From assembly GCF_004799325.1 (NCBI RefSeq), contig NZ_SSMD01000013.1, forward strand, positions 1 through 54,299: a stretch of DNA of 54,299 nt, read 5' to 3'. Shown here piece by piece: positions 25,018-33,368 of this stretch (within the stretch, counting starts at the first letter, position 1; each line of letters opens with the position of its first letter). Source of the DNA: Thalassobius vesicularis (lineage in GTDB: Bacteria; Pseudomonadota; Alphaproteobacteria; Rhodobacterales; Rhodobacteraceae). Under the pieces are notes generated by a model. That model worked only from the letters and a program-made list of their open reading frames with translations. It had not been told where the DNA came from and did no database searches. A program made the position numbers and the translations under genes.

Positions 25018-27485
25018 CAGCCCACCCTCCGGGGATCGGCACTGATCGCCCCGACCCGCGCCGGCAGAACCTCCCGATCATACTGCCGGAGCCCCGCCTG
25101 CATCACGCCGGCCGCAACAGTGCCGCTGATCCGCTCCACCGCCGCCTGCCAGCTGCCGCCCTGATCCACCCAGACCCGCACATCGACCGCCCCGGCCGAT
25201 GCAGCCGCGCCCTGCGCCACCTCCCGGCGCGAGAGCACCCGCTCGCCCCGTTGCAGGATCGTCGGCACCTCGTCCGGCCGCAGCCCGGCCCAGCCCCCGC
25301 CATGCAGACGCGGGGCGCCGGCAAAGACCGCCGCCGGCACAGACCGCGTGACCCCGGACATCCCCGCCATCCCGCCCGTATGCGAGACCGCCGCTGTCAC
25401 CAGCCCCGACCCGCCCCCGCCAAACACGCCCACAAGTGCCGTGGCAAGGGGGCCCAGGATATTGCGCCGGATCGCCAGCATCGCAAGATCGGCTATCATC
25501 GAGCGGATCAGTGACCGGAAGTCGAGCTTGCCGCCTTCGACAAAACCCCGCAGCGCCGTCTCCGCCCCCTGAAAGGCCGAGACCAGCGTCTCGCCCAGCC
25601 CCTTGCCCCAGTTCATCGCGTCCCTGGCATACGCACTCAGGCTTTTCTGAACCGCGGCAAACCCTGTCAGCTCGGCCTTCGCCCCCTTTGCAGCTCCCCC
25701 TGCGCGCCCGAGCGCCCCGGTCACCTTGTCGGCAGAGGCCGCCGCCGCATCAAGCGCAGCTGTTCCCGCCCCGCCGGCCCCGGTGACCGCCTCCCTGAGC
25801 GCCTGCCAGGCTTCCAGCGGCAGTTTTCCAGCGGCAATCAGATCCTCCGCCGCCTGCCGGAACCGGCCGGCCGTGGCCAGCGCCTCGGCAGCAATCCCCT
25901 CCAGTCCCAGATCCGGAACCGTCAGCGGGGTGTCTTCAAACGCCCGCCGGAAGGCCTCGGCGGCAGATGTCCCGGCCTCGGCAGAGGCCCCGGCGAACGG
26001 GTTGGCTATATCGCCGAGATCGATCTCGCCGATCGCGCCAAAGGTGGTCTCAATCCCGACGGCAGCCAGCGCCTCGCGGATCCGGCCCGTAAAGGCATCG
26101 ATGCGCCGGATCGCCCCGTTCAGCATGGCCTCCACCCCGTCGAGCATCCGGTTCGCGGCCACAAAAGCCAGATCCCCGATTACCTCCGGCAGGCGCGACC
26201 AGCTCGCCCTGACCGCCAGCAGTGCCCCTTCAAACGTGTTCGCCGCCACATTGCCAAAGGCGACCACGCTTTCAATCGCCGACGCCATGGCCGAGGCCGC
26301 ATCGGATTTGAGGTCATAAAACATCGCCGCGGACCGCGCCCCTGCCGCCGCTGCTCCGAGCTGGATCCGGTCCCAGACCTCGACGACAACATCCTTCAGA
26401 AGCCGCATGGTCTCTCCGAAGCCCCCGGCACCCTCGGTCAGACGGGTGAACCAGTAGACGAGCTCCCCCGCCCCCACGATCAGAGCGCCAATGCCGGTGC
26501 GGATCAGCACGCCTTTGAGAACCACCAGCGTGGTGGCGAGCCCGCGCACCGACAGGGTAGCCGCCGCCATCGCAGCAACCCAGCGTCCGGCGAGGAAGGC
26601 GGCGAAGGTTCCGGCGTAGACCGCCAGCCGGTCGAGATTGGCCAGCACGGCATCGAAGGCCTGGGCAATCGGGCTCGTGGAAGACGCCAACGCGTCAAAC
26701 GCCGTCGCGGCGGCTTCCAAGGTCGGCGCCAGCGCCACGGCGATCCGGTTGCGCACGCCGGTGAAGACCTGCCCGATGCTCACGAGGGCCAGCTCGGATC
26801 GGCGCATGGCGGCGATGGCATCGGCGTCGAGCACCGCTCCAAGCGCCTGCGCCTGCGCACCGAGCCGGGTCATCTCTGCCCCACCGTTTTGCAGAAGCGG
26901 AATGAGCCGCGTGGCATCGGATGCCATGGCCTCGAGATAGAAGGTCATCTCCTGTTGGCTGACACCTGCGCGCTCGAGGCTCGAGACATAGAGTTGTAGC
27001 GCTTCCGGCCCCGAGAGGCGCGCAAACTGGTCAGCAGTGACGCCGACGCGGGGCGCAATGTTCTCAAAAAAGTCAGCCATCGGGCCACCGCCCGTCTGCA
27101 GGAAATCCCCCACCCGATCGTTCACGTCTTTCAGGATGTCGGCGAGTTTTTCCTGCTCGATCCCCACCGTGGCCGAGGCGGCCGACCAGCGCTGGAACAC
27201 CTCCGGTGTGGCATTGGCCACCTGGGAAAGCTGGTTGATTTCGTTCGCAGCAGAAACAGTTGACCGGGTCATCGCGACAACGGCACCGGCCAAGGCCGTT
27301 GCGGCTGCGGTGGCGGCAATCCGGGCCCGGCGGGCAAAAGCCGCCATGCGCGCATTGGCCTGATCCATCTCACGGCTGAGACGGCCGAAGCCGCGCGATC
27401 CAGCCTCGCCGACACCTTCCAATTCGGCACGCACCTGCCGCCCGCCAGTCGCGGAAAGCCGGACGGAAACGCGCTTTTCTGCCAT
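25017..27485 (-). CDS. Tail tape measure protein
   Basis: An 822-residue, helix-rich, Ala-rich protein immediately downstream of the G/GT chaperone genes. It begins with the usual phage tape measure pattern (an SVRLSATGG opening, then FGRLSREMDQANARMAAFAR) and has hydrophobic segments near residues 60-75 and 295-360. By family it sets tail length and is ejected into the host envelope; at about 1.5 Å per residue 822 residues would span roughly 120 nm, an estimate from the general rule. The C-terminal Gly-rich part (from about 700) resembles the processed end of other tape measures. Confidence 0.85.
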   Translation of the reverse strand: MAEKRVSVRLSATGGRQVRAELEGVGEAGSRGFGRLSREMDQANARMAAFARRARIAATAAATALAGAVVAMTRSTVSAANEINQLSQVANATPEVFQRWSAASATVGIEQEKLADILKDVNDRVGDFLQTGGGPMADFFENIAPRVGVTADQFARLSGPEALQLYVSSLERAGVSQQEMTFYLEAMASDATRLIPLLQNGGAEMTRLGAQAQALGAVLDADAIAAMRRSELALVSIGQVFTGVRNRIAVALAPTLEAAATAFDALASSTSPIAQAFDAVLANLDRLAVYAGTFAAFLAGRWVAAMAAATLSVRGLATTLVVLKGVLIRTGIGALIVGAGELVYWFTRLTEGAGGFGETMRLLKDVVVEVWDRIQLGAAAAGARSAAMFYDLKSDAASAMASAIESVVAFGNVAANTFEGALLAVRASWSRLPEVIGDLAFVAANRMLDGVEAMLNGAIRRIDAFTGRIREALAAVGIETTFGAIGEIDLGDIANPFAGASAEAGTSAAEAFRRAFEDTPLTVPDLGLEGIAAEALATAGRFRQAAEDLIAAGKLPLEAWQALREAVTGAGGAGTAALDAAAASADKVTGALGRAGGAAKGAKAELTGFAAVQKSLSAYARDAMNWGKGLGETLVSAFQGAETALRGFVEGGKLDFRSLIRSMIADLAMLAIRRNILGPLATALVGVFGGGGSGLVTAAVSHTGGMAGMSGVTRSVPAAVFAGAPRLHGGGWAGLRPDEVPTILQRGERVLSRREVAQGAAASAGAVDVRVWVDQGGSWQAAVERISGTVAAGVMQAGLRQYDREVLPARVGAISADPRRVG

Positions 27486-27533
27486 CGGAAGACGTCCTCA
27501 AGGGATAACACCTCGTACCCAATGGAAACGAGG

Positions 27534-27872
27534 TCAGGTCAGGCCTGATCCGGCCTGCAGGGTTTCGTTGATCTTGCGCACCATCACCGCCTCGATGGGT
27601 GGCAAGAGTTCCGCGAGTATGAGAGGCGAAAGCCCGAGCGCAGCCCCAAGCTGAAGGGCAGCAGCCATATCCCAGCCGAGAACGCCACCGCCGCTCATGC
27701 CGCCGGCAATCCGAAGCTGACCGCCGAGGCGTTGAACCAGATCCCAGACCTGCCAGCCCTCAAGGGTCACGGGTTTATGGAGGCGGCCCGGGCAGTCCGG
27801 GCATGCACCCGAACAGGCCGCGCAATACTCACCGCCCCCGCCGAATTCCCACTCGGCGAGAGCGGTCAGACG
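27534..27872 (-). CDS. Tail assembly chaperone GT extension, made by -1 frameshift from the gpG-like gene
   Basis: After slipping back one base at A AAA AAC, the ribosome would enter an open frame of 112 codons running without a stop to 27534. It encodes a linker (RLTALAEWEFGGGGEYCAAC) with two CxxC-type pairs (CAAC, CPDC) and then a helical domain (from TLEGWQVWDLVQRLGGQLRI). The fused product would be about 230 residues against 119 for the short form, close to the lambda G/G-T arrangement. The second half could be misread as a separate small gene starting at a GTG (27770), but that frame is open back to the slip site and the GTG has no convincing ribosome site. Confidence 0.8.
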   Translation of the reverse strand, partial: RLTALAEWEFGGGGEYCAACSGACPDCPGRLHKPVTLEGWQVWDLVQRLGGQLRIAGGMSGGGVLGWDMAAALQLGAALGLSPLILAELLPPIEAVMVRKINETLQAGSGLT

Positions 27873-28225
27873 TTTTTTTCCGCGTCCAGAATGAGCGCAC
27901 CCGCGATGTATTTGGTCTGAAAGGCCTCGAAGATCGGCCAGAGTTCCAGAAGCGCGTCGATGCCTTCGGCCGTGAGAGTGAGCGGCTGGCCATCTTCATT
28001 GCCGACGCCGTCCCAGTCTTTCACGACAATTCGGGCGACGGCTTTGGCGACAATGCGCGCGAGATCATCATTGGATGAAGCGCGGTCCGCTTCCGCCGCC
28101 GCGATGATCGTTGGATCGCTCCGCGCGGCCAGCATGATGGCGGTCGTCAGCGGCTCTACAAGAAGTCGCACTCCGTGGCCAAGATCGAGCCAGCGTGGTT
28201 CAGTGGAAAGGTTCAGGCGCAGCAT
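27866..28225 (-). CDS. Tail assembly chaperone, lambda gpG-like (0-frame product)
   Basis: A 119-residue protein between the tail tube gene and the tape measure gene, with ATGA-type coupling to the tube gene. It ends ...DAEKNV at a TGA (27866-27868). Just before the stop the codons gAA AAA AAC form a perfect -1 slippery heptamer at 27872-27878. Lambda G and many siphovirus chaperones use the same device to make a minor longer G-T protein. The product is expected to coat the tape measure protein and recruit tail tube subunits during assembly. Confidence 0.82.
   Translation of the reverse strand: MLRLNLSTEPRWLDLGHGVRLLVEPLTTAIMLAARSDPTIIAAAEADRASSNDDLARIVAKAVARIVVKDWDGVGNEDGQPLTLTAEGIDALLELWPIFEAFQTKYIAGALILDAEKNV
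27872..27878 (-). promoter_or_regulatory. Programmed -1 frameshift site A AAA AAC
   Basis: On the minus strand codons read gcg gaa aaa aac gtc tga; the heptamer A AAA AAC is in the correct phase for simultaneous tandem slippage (AAA to AAA, AAC to AAA). The 0 frame stops two codons later and the -1 frame is open for 112 codons. The location between tail tube and tape measure genes matches the conserved G/GT slip of tailed phages. Confidence 0.82.
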
Positions 28226-29163
28226 CAGTAATCCTCGCGGTCATTGGTCAGGGTCACGGTGCACATCCGGCCCACCACCGGATCGCTGGCCGCCTGCCAG
28301 TCAAAGGTCGCCTGCACACCTTGTGGGCCCGAGATTTCGATCCGGGGGCGCGGCAGATAAACGGCATGGGCTGTCAGGGTCAGGCTCTCGCCGGTGGGCA
28401 GCGTGTAGGAGAATTCCAACTCGCAGGCCTCGCCATTGATGGCCTGGGTCACCAATGTCTGATCGGCGAAGCGCACGACGACATTGCCGGTCAGCGCGGC
28501 TATCGAGGGATCCGCGCCATCGATCTTGCCATCCGCCCGGATCGTCTCAATCCGGTCGAGATTGTTGGCATAAGTAAGTTCGGCAGAGACAACGTTACCG
28601 ATATTGGCCCCGTTACGCGTGATGGCCCCGTTGAAGTGGCCAAAGCGCTTCAGCACGATATTGGCGGGCGTTCCTGCAGCGGTGCTCGTCGCAATGGCCT
28701 CGCCTTGTGCCGCGATGCTGACCGTCGCGGTCAGCAGCCCTGAGCGCGCCATCTGCCAGCTCAAGGAATCCACCATGCAGCCGGAATACATCGCAAAGCG
28801 CGGTACTTCGGGCATGCCGGTCTCAACCGAGAAGCTCGGCAGCGCCCAGTTTCCAGAGCGGAATTCATGGGTATAGGGGCCTGTGCCGGTGGTCGTCGGG
28901 GTGCCAAAAGCCGCCTTCAGCCAGAAGCCGAAGGCCTCGGCATCCAGAGGCACGACCACGTCGCCATCGGCCGTTACCGCATCCTTGATCGGGGCCTGCG
29001 GATCACGGCCATATCCCAGAAGCTCCGAGGTCTGCAGCGGTTGTTCTGCACCAAGCGTCGTGCTGGCAAAAGGCATCTTGGTGTAGCCGCTCACTGGCGG
29101 CGTTCCATACGTCGTCTCGAACGCAAGCGCCATCTGCGCCCGCGCCCCCTGGGCTCGTGCCAT
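28225..29163 (-). CDS. Major tail tube protein (lambda V-like)
   Basis: A 312-residue protein starting at MARAQGARAQMALAFETTYG; the ATG at 29163 has a CAGGAGAA ribosome site, so the longer upstream start is not used. The opening, with a GTPP turn, and the beta-rich body (GPYTHEFRSG, SLSWQMARSGLLTATVSI) are typical of the tail tube group found before the chaperone genes. The C-terminal about 80 residues (from TGESLTLTAHAVY) could be an added surface domain. It polymerises into the tail tube. Confidence 0.82.
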   Translation of the reverse strand: MARAQGARAQMALAFETTYGTPPVSGYTKMPFASTTLGAEQPLQTSELLGYGRDPQAPIKDAVTADGDVVVPLDAEAFGFWLKAAFGTPTTTGTGPYTHEFRSGNWALPSFSVETGMPEVPRFAMYSGCMVDSLSWQMARSGLLTATVSIAAQGEAIATSTAAGTPANIVLKRFGHFNGAITRNGANIGNVVSAELTYANNLDRIETIRADGKIDGADPSIAALTGNVVVRFADQTLVTQAINGEACELEFSYTLPTGESLTLTAHAVYLPRPRIEISGPQGVQATFDWQAASDPVVGRMCTVTLTNDREDY

Positions 29164-29266
29164 GGTGTTCTCCTGTACCGGAAACAATGCTAGAGGCGTC
29201 GCGTGACATCACAGAACCCGGGTTTCCCCCCGGGGTTAGGATCACACGCGCATTTGAGGAGCTGCC

Positions 29267-29473
29267 ATGTTTGAAACGATTTTCGCCATCATCATCGGGC
29301 TGGCAGCCCTTTATATCGTACTGTGGATCTACATCCTGCTTCCTGCAGAAATGGCCACGAAGCGTGGCCGTAGTGCCTTTGGCTGGGTCGTCCTGAGCCT
29401 GCTGTTCTCGCCAATCCTGGCCTGCCTTTTGCTTCTACTCCTCGGGGACAATCCCAACGCACAGCGCACTTAG
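29267..29473 (+). CDS. Small two-TM membrane protein encoded against the late operon (moron)
   Basis: Sixty-eight residues with two hydrophobic helices (AIIIGLAALYIVLWIYILLP and FGWVVLSLLFSPILACLLLLL) joined by a basic loop (KRGR), ending in a short polar tail. A GAGGAG ribosome site precedes the ATG. It is on the plus strand between the tube gene and the tail terminator gene, where lambda-like phages have no gene. A GC-rich inverted repeat lies just upstream (29213-29236, AACCCGGG/CCCGGGGTT). Such single plus-strand genes in late operons are usually lysogeny-expressed cargo; a role in envelope change or superinfection exclusion is possible but unproven. Confidence 0.65.
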   Translation: MFETIFAIIIGLAALYIVLWIYILLPAEMATKRGRSAFGWVVLSLLFSPILACLLLLLLGDNPNAQRT

Positions 29474-29495
29474 CCGGGGAACGGCCAGTTGGCGC

Positions 29496-29912
29496 TTATC
29501 CAAGCGGATCGCTTGTGGAGTAGAACAGGGACACCCTGATCACGGCCGCCTTCAGGCTTGCCGCGCCCTCGACAGGCAGATCGACAGGCTGCGGGGCTTC
29601 GGCCTCAATCCAGTCGCAAAGCCCGCCCAAAGTTCGGTCGGCAGAAAAAACTGCGCCGATCTCAGCGCAGAGGGCATCGAAAGCGACATCGCGGTTTGCG
29701 CCCTGGACGACGGCCTCGATCTCGGCCCGGTGCTGGTAGTGGTATGTCAGCGGAGACAGCGTTACTTCGGGTTCTCCCGGCTCACCGTCGCGCAGGATCA
29801 GCAGGCCATCGGGCGGGACACGCTCGGGCAGCACCTCGCCGCGCAGGGCGGTTGCGGGCAGCGCCGAAAGTCGCGCGTACAGCGCGGTTAGGATGGTTTC
29901 GCGGAGGCTCAT
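29496..29912 (-). CDS. Tail terminator/completion protein (lambda U-like position)
   Basis: A 138-residue protein (MSLRETILTALYARLSALPA onward), placed upstream of the tube gene. The pattern of an N-terminal helix, then strands with VTLSPLTYHYQHRAEIEAVV, is common in minor tail proteins of the gpU/terminator type. The start overlaps nothing; the kinase gene begins 139 bases away on the other strand. Function from position and size. Confidence 0.65.
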   Translation of the reverse strand: MSLRETILTALYARLSALPATALRGEVLPERVPPDGLLILRDGEPGEPEVTLSPLTYHYQHRAEIEAVVQGANRDVAFDALCAEIGAVFSADRTLGGLCDWIEAEAPQPVDLPVEGAASLKAAVIRVSLFYSTSDPLG

Positions 29913-30051
29913 ATCTCGATCCCTTGGCCTTGTGGTCGATGTCGCGCCTTATGAGTCATTGCACTGGAGTCGTGGCTGGAGTTTCACTACGTTCTGCTCA
30001 GAGAGATGTCGGTCTCGGGATCAGACAGAAACGCTGGAGGTTTTGAAGGAC

Positions 30052-30999
30052 ATGAGCGCTGAAGAAAAAGTGGAAGCGGCACCTCATTTTGATCATTTCT
30101 TTCTGAATCACCTTCAGTCGGTTCGAGCCGATGGTGCTTACTACTTGAACCAGAAATTTCTTGGGAAGGGCGGCAATGGCACGACCTTTCTCGTCACTTG
30201 CACCTCCGGCCCAAATCAAGGAATCCAGTTTGCGTTAAAGGTCTTTCACAAAATCAGCGATGACCGACGCCGGAATAGATTTCTCGATGAGATACGACAC
30301 TACAGAAGCCTTAATCATCCTGCGCTTCTCAAGGTGTATGATGAAGGCACTTATGTTTCAGGAGATAGGGAATATCCATTTGCCGTGGTCGATTACGTGC
30401 CGCAAAACCTCGAAGCAATGATTGGTAGAGGCGCCACTCAAATTTCGCGGCTTGAAGCCATCCGCTACGCCTATAACGTGGCTTCTGCTGTCAACTACCT
30501 ACATACGCTCGATCAGCCTATTGTTCACAGAGACATCAAACCCGCAAATATTCTTGTTGACGGCCACGCCGCAAAACTTGGCGACCTAGGGCTGGCCAAG
30601 GTTCTAATGGGTGAGGACAATGAACTATCTGAGGAGTTTAATGCGTATGCAGCAATGCCTTTCTTTTATCGGACACCGGAGCTTGTGAGGATTGCGCGAG
30701 GAGAAAAAATCTCTCTCACACCTGCTAGCGACATCTATCAACTGGGGCTGGTTTTGTATCGAGCCATCACCGGATTTAACCCTCAGAAGCCCCCGGCCAA
30801 CGGGGTAGCTGACGACATAGAAATGGATATCCGGCCAGTCGTTGGAGCGGCGAACACCCGGCTCGACACGCTATTCCGACAGGTCCTCAATGCCGATCCA
30901 GCAAGGCGACCAAATGCCGGTCAGCTGCTTCAGAGGTTGAATCAGATTCACTCGGATGTATGTGCAGCTGACTTGGCGGCGACTGGCATGATGCGTTGA
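30052..30999 (+). CDS. Ser/Thr protein kinase inserted in the late operon (cargo gene)
   Basis: A 315-residue eukaryotic-like kinase starting at MSAEEKVEAA. All catalytic elements are visible: Gly-rich loop FLGKGGNGTTFLV (about residues 35-48), ATP-binding Lys in FALKVFHK, the Glu-bearing helix (RFLDEIRHYRSLNHPALLKV), catalytic loop IVHRDIKPANIL near 158, DLG in place of DFG near 177, and a TPE in the activation segment. There is no transmembrane or sensor domain. It is on the plus strand in a minus-strand operon, between DUF6441 and tail terminator genes, and is less GC-rich than its neighbours, so it was acquired. Its 3' end faces that of the DUF6441 gene 28 bases away. Phage-borne kinases of this type have been linked to superinfection exclusion or abortive infection; that role here is inference. 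Confidence 0.88.
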   Translation: MSAEEKVEAAPHFDHFFLNHLQSVRADGAYYLNQKFLGKGGNGTTFLVTCTSGPNQGIQFALKVFHKISDDRRRNRFLDEIRHYRSLNHPALLKVYDEGTYVSGDREYPFAVVDYVPQNLEAMIGRGATQISRLEAIRYAYNVASAVNYLHTLDQPIVHRDIKPANILVDGHAAKLGDLGLAKVLMGEDNELSEEFNAYAAMPFFYRTPELVRIARGEKISLTPASDIYQLGLVLYRAITGFNPQKPPANGVADDIEMDIRPVVGAANTRLDTLFRQVLNADPARRPNAGQLLQRLNQIHSDVCAADLAATGMMR

Positions 31000-31027
31000 A
31001 GAAGCCCGCTGTTCGGACGCCTCCTCT

Positions 31028-31645
31028 TCACTTCCAGTTCGCCACGATCAGCCCCGGCACGGCCGCCTTCGCGCGCTCTGCATCCCGCGCCAAGTCAAGC
31101 CGTTTCGCCAGCTTCACCTGCGGCACCAGCAGGAAGATCGGCACCGTTGTTTTGCCACGCCCAGTCTTCGACCGCGATGCAACGCCCAGTCCACGGCTGT
31201 TCAACCGCCCATCGGCCACCAAGAGGCTTGGCCCCCGGCGCCGATAAACAAATCGCAGCCGCAGCCCCCGCCGCCGTTCCCATTCGCCCGGTGTGATGCG
31301 ACCACCCTTCAGGCCTTTGCCGGCCGCCGCCGTCGGTATGGCCAGCCAGAACCCATCCTTCGAGCGGATCAGCGGGCCCGTGTCATGCGCCCCGACAACC
31401 TCCGGGGCCTTCGACCAGACCAGCGCTGCGGCTTTCAGGCTTTCACCAGCCTTTGGATAGGTCTGGCTCCGGATCGAATTTGCTAGCCGCCGACCAAGCC
31501 CCGCTTGGGTGATCTGCCCGCGCCAAGCGGATTTCAGTTCGGTTCCGGCTTCCCGCATCGCGGCGCTGACGGCCTTTTCGCCTGCTTTAATCTCGGCGGC
31601 CATCACGGCGACGAGGTCGGGTGTGATGTCGAGGCCCAATTTCAT
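31028..31645 (-). CDS. Tail completion-type protein, DUF6441-like (lambda Z position)
   Basis: A 205-residue basic protein (from MKLGLDITPDLVAVMAAEIK), in the place of lambda Z between the connector and the tail terminator. It has an N-terminal helix rich in Ala/Glu and a basic C-terminal half with many Arg/Lys. The start overlaps the preceding gene by four bases. Members of this group are head-tail joining or tail completion proteins; the assignment is by position and character. Confidence 0.65.
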   Translation of the reverse strand: MKLGLDITPDLVAVMAAEIKAGEKAVSAAMREAGTELKSAWRGQITQAGLGRRLANSIRSQTYPKAGESLKAAALVWSKAPEVVGAHDTGPLIRSKDGFWLAIPTAAAGKGLKGGRITPGEWERRRGLRLRFVYRRRGPSLLVADGRLNSRGLGVASRSKTGRGKTTVPIFLLVPQVKLAKRLDLARDAERAKAAVPGLIVANWK

Positions 31646-31953
31646 GCGGGGGTCAGTTCAATCGTCCAAATGAGCCGCTCGCGGTCACGGCGCGGCTCGC
31701 CCTGGATCAGAAAGGTTTCGTCCCCGATCAGGATCTGCTCCTGCGGCCGAGGTGCTGGGATATCCGCCACCCGGACATCGATACGGGTGTTGTCCGAAAG
31801 AAGCCGCGCCGCGCCGAACTCGGTGATCTCGTCAGGTCGGCGCAGGATGCCCCGCGCGCGGGTGAACTGCCCCTCGCTGTCCCGATGCCAAATCTCGACC
31901 GAGAGATTGGCATCGAGAAAGAGCACCCTGAGGGCGTCAGCGAAGGCATTCAT
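31642..31953 (-). CDS. Head-tail connector protein (lambda FII-like)
   Basis: A 103-residue protein starting at MNAFADALRVLF, whose ATG overlaps the stop of the capsid gene (TGATG). Short beta strands (LSVEIWHRDSEG, TRIDVRVADIPAP, RLIWTIELTPA) fit an FII-like head-tail joining fold. The longer upstream frame lies in the capsid gene and was not used. It follows capsid E as FI/FII do in lambda. Confidence 0.66.
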   Translation of the reverse strand: MNAFADALRVLFLDANLSVEIWHRDSEGQFTRARGILRRPDEITEFGAARLLSDNTRIDVRVADIPAPRPQEQILIGDETFLIQGEPRRDRERLIWTIELTPA

Positions 31954-32966
31954 CAGGTCCGCTTTGCCGAGCGCAAGACTTGCGGCCGGGTGCAGATCGG
32001 CAGCGGGTTGCTTTCGATCTCGAGGCGCACCCATTCGTCACGGTCGCGGTCGGGGATCATGCGCGCATAGAGCGGCAGACCCAGCGTGTTTACCGTCTCG
32101 AATGTGTCGGCCGGCGCGTAGTAAATCTCGAAGAGCCCCTCGACACCTTCAGGGTAGAAATACGCCTTATCGGTCGGCACGCCGAAGCCAAGGCCTCCCC
32201 GATAGCGGCGGAAGGTGATGCCGCCAAAGCTGACCTCTTCGCCGACGCGGCCGCGCAGATCGGCGGCGGCAGCGGTGTTGAGATAGGTCTCGCGCACCTC
32301 CTTGTGCGCAACAAGATCGGCAAAGAAGGCCGAGCCGCATTCGGCGCGCAGCTGCACCTGACCTGCGGCCAAGCCGCCAAGACTATCCTCGACGCTTTCA
32401 ATCAGCGCCTGACAGCGCTTGCGAAGCGCGCCCGACGCCGGGCTTGCATTGTCGAGATCGAAGTCGACCTCGGCCGCAGGCGTGATGCCGAACTCGGTAT
32501 AGTAATTGATGACCGTGGCCCCATCCTTTGGGTCCTTCACCACGCCCTGGATGCCGTTGAACAGGTGGAACTCGAAGGTGGCCTCTGCGTCGTTGCGCAG
32601 ACGCGCCATCTTGCGCGCCACCTCGGTCTGCACCTGCTGGGTCGCAGTCTCAGAGCCGAAATCGCGGATGGCCTGGACTTCTGAAGCCCAAAGCACGTCC
32701 TGCTTCTTGAACTGGCGGCACACGAACGCGCGCATGTCGCGACGCTCGGGGATCTGCTGTTCATAAGCCGAACCCCGCTCCGAGAACGGGATCAACGATA
32801 GTGTGCCATCGCGACTTTCGATCATCACGGTGCGTTGGCGCACGCCGCGCGAGCCGAAGAGGCCCGCCCCCGACAGGATCGCCGGTTTGAAGGGGATGTT
32901 TTCCAGAGCCTGGGTGAGCTCGATGATGCTGAAGGCGTCGCCCTCGAAGATGTCCATGTTTGCCAT
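31953..32966 (-). CDS. Major capsid protein, lambda E family
   Basis: A 337-residue protein recognised as capsid protein E: an N-terminal segment (FSIIELTQALENIPFKPAIL), the loop with RTVMIESRDGTLSLIPFSER, the DMRAFVCRQFKKQD segment, and a C-terminal GLPLYARMIPDRDRDEWVRL strand region. Length matches lambda E (341). It lies directly after the decoration protein, as D-E in lambda. Forms the HK97-fold icosahedral shell. Confidence 0.9.
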   Translation of the reverse strand: MANMDIFEGDAFSIIELTQALENIPFKPAILSGAGLFGSRGVRQRTVMIESRDGTLSLIPFSERGSAYEQQIPERRDMRAFVCRQFKKQDVLWASEVQAIRDFGSETATQQVQTEVARKMARLRNDAEATFEFHLFNGIQGVVKDPKDGATVINYYTEFGITPAAEVDFDLDNASPASGALRKRCQALIESVEDSLGGLAAGQVQLRAECGSAFFADLVAHKEVRETYLNTAAAADLRGRVGEEVSFGGITFRRYRGGLGFGVPTDKAYFYPEGVEGLFEIYYAPADTFETVNTLGLPLYARMIPDRDRDEWVRLEIESNPLPICTRPQVLRSAKRT

Positions 32967-32990
32967 GGGGATGTCCTTTCTCTCTCAGGC

Positions 32991-33362
32991 TTAACGCAGA
33001 ATGATGCCAAGCGCGGCCAAAGCCGTGGTGGCGGCGGTGATCTGGGCCTCGGTCGCACCCTCGGGCCAGACGATCTGGTGGCTGTTGACGATGGCGGGGC
33101 CGCGCAGCACGACGACGCCCGGTGCATCAGCTGACAATGCGTCAACGCCGGCCCAGAGAATGCCGGCGACGTTCTGGCTGCCGTTCGTGGCCGCCGGTGC
33201 GAGCCCTGTGTATTTTCCGCCGGTGGTGATCTTGCCCAGCACCGTGCCGGGCTCGAGCTTTCCGGCCCCCGAGGCGATGGTGACGGTTTCTCGGGTGTAA
33301 TCGCGCAGCACCTCCCAGACGAGGAAGTCGCCCGCGTGTTTGCCTTCAGTGAGCGTCGTCAT
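32991..33362 (-). CDS. Head decoration protein, lambda D family
   Basis: A 123-residue protein between protease and capsid genes. It opens with a short flexible segment (MTTLTEGKHAGDFLVWEV) and then a beta-rich body (GTVLGKITTGGKYTGL, SADAPGVVVLRGPAIVN). Length and order match lambda gpD, the trimeric protein that stabilises the expanded capsid. Confidence 0.85.
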   Translation of the reverse strand: MTTLTEGKHAGDFLVWEVLRDYTRETVTIASGAGKLEPGTVLGKITTGGKYTGLAPAATNGSQNVAGILWAGVDALSADAPGVVVLRGPAIVNSHQIVWPEGATEAQITAATTALAALGIILR

Positions 33363-33368
33363 GATGCC

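Noticed and set aside
27534-27770. Independent 78-codon gene before the tape measure
   Set aside because: Its frame is open back to the slippery site of the upstream chaperone gene and its first codon is a GTG without a good ribosome site; better explained as the frameshift extension.
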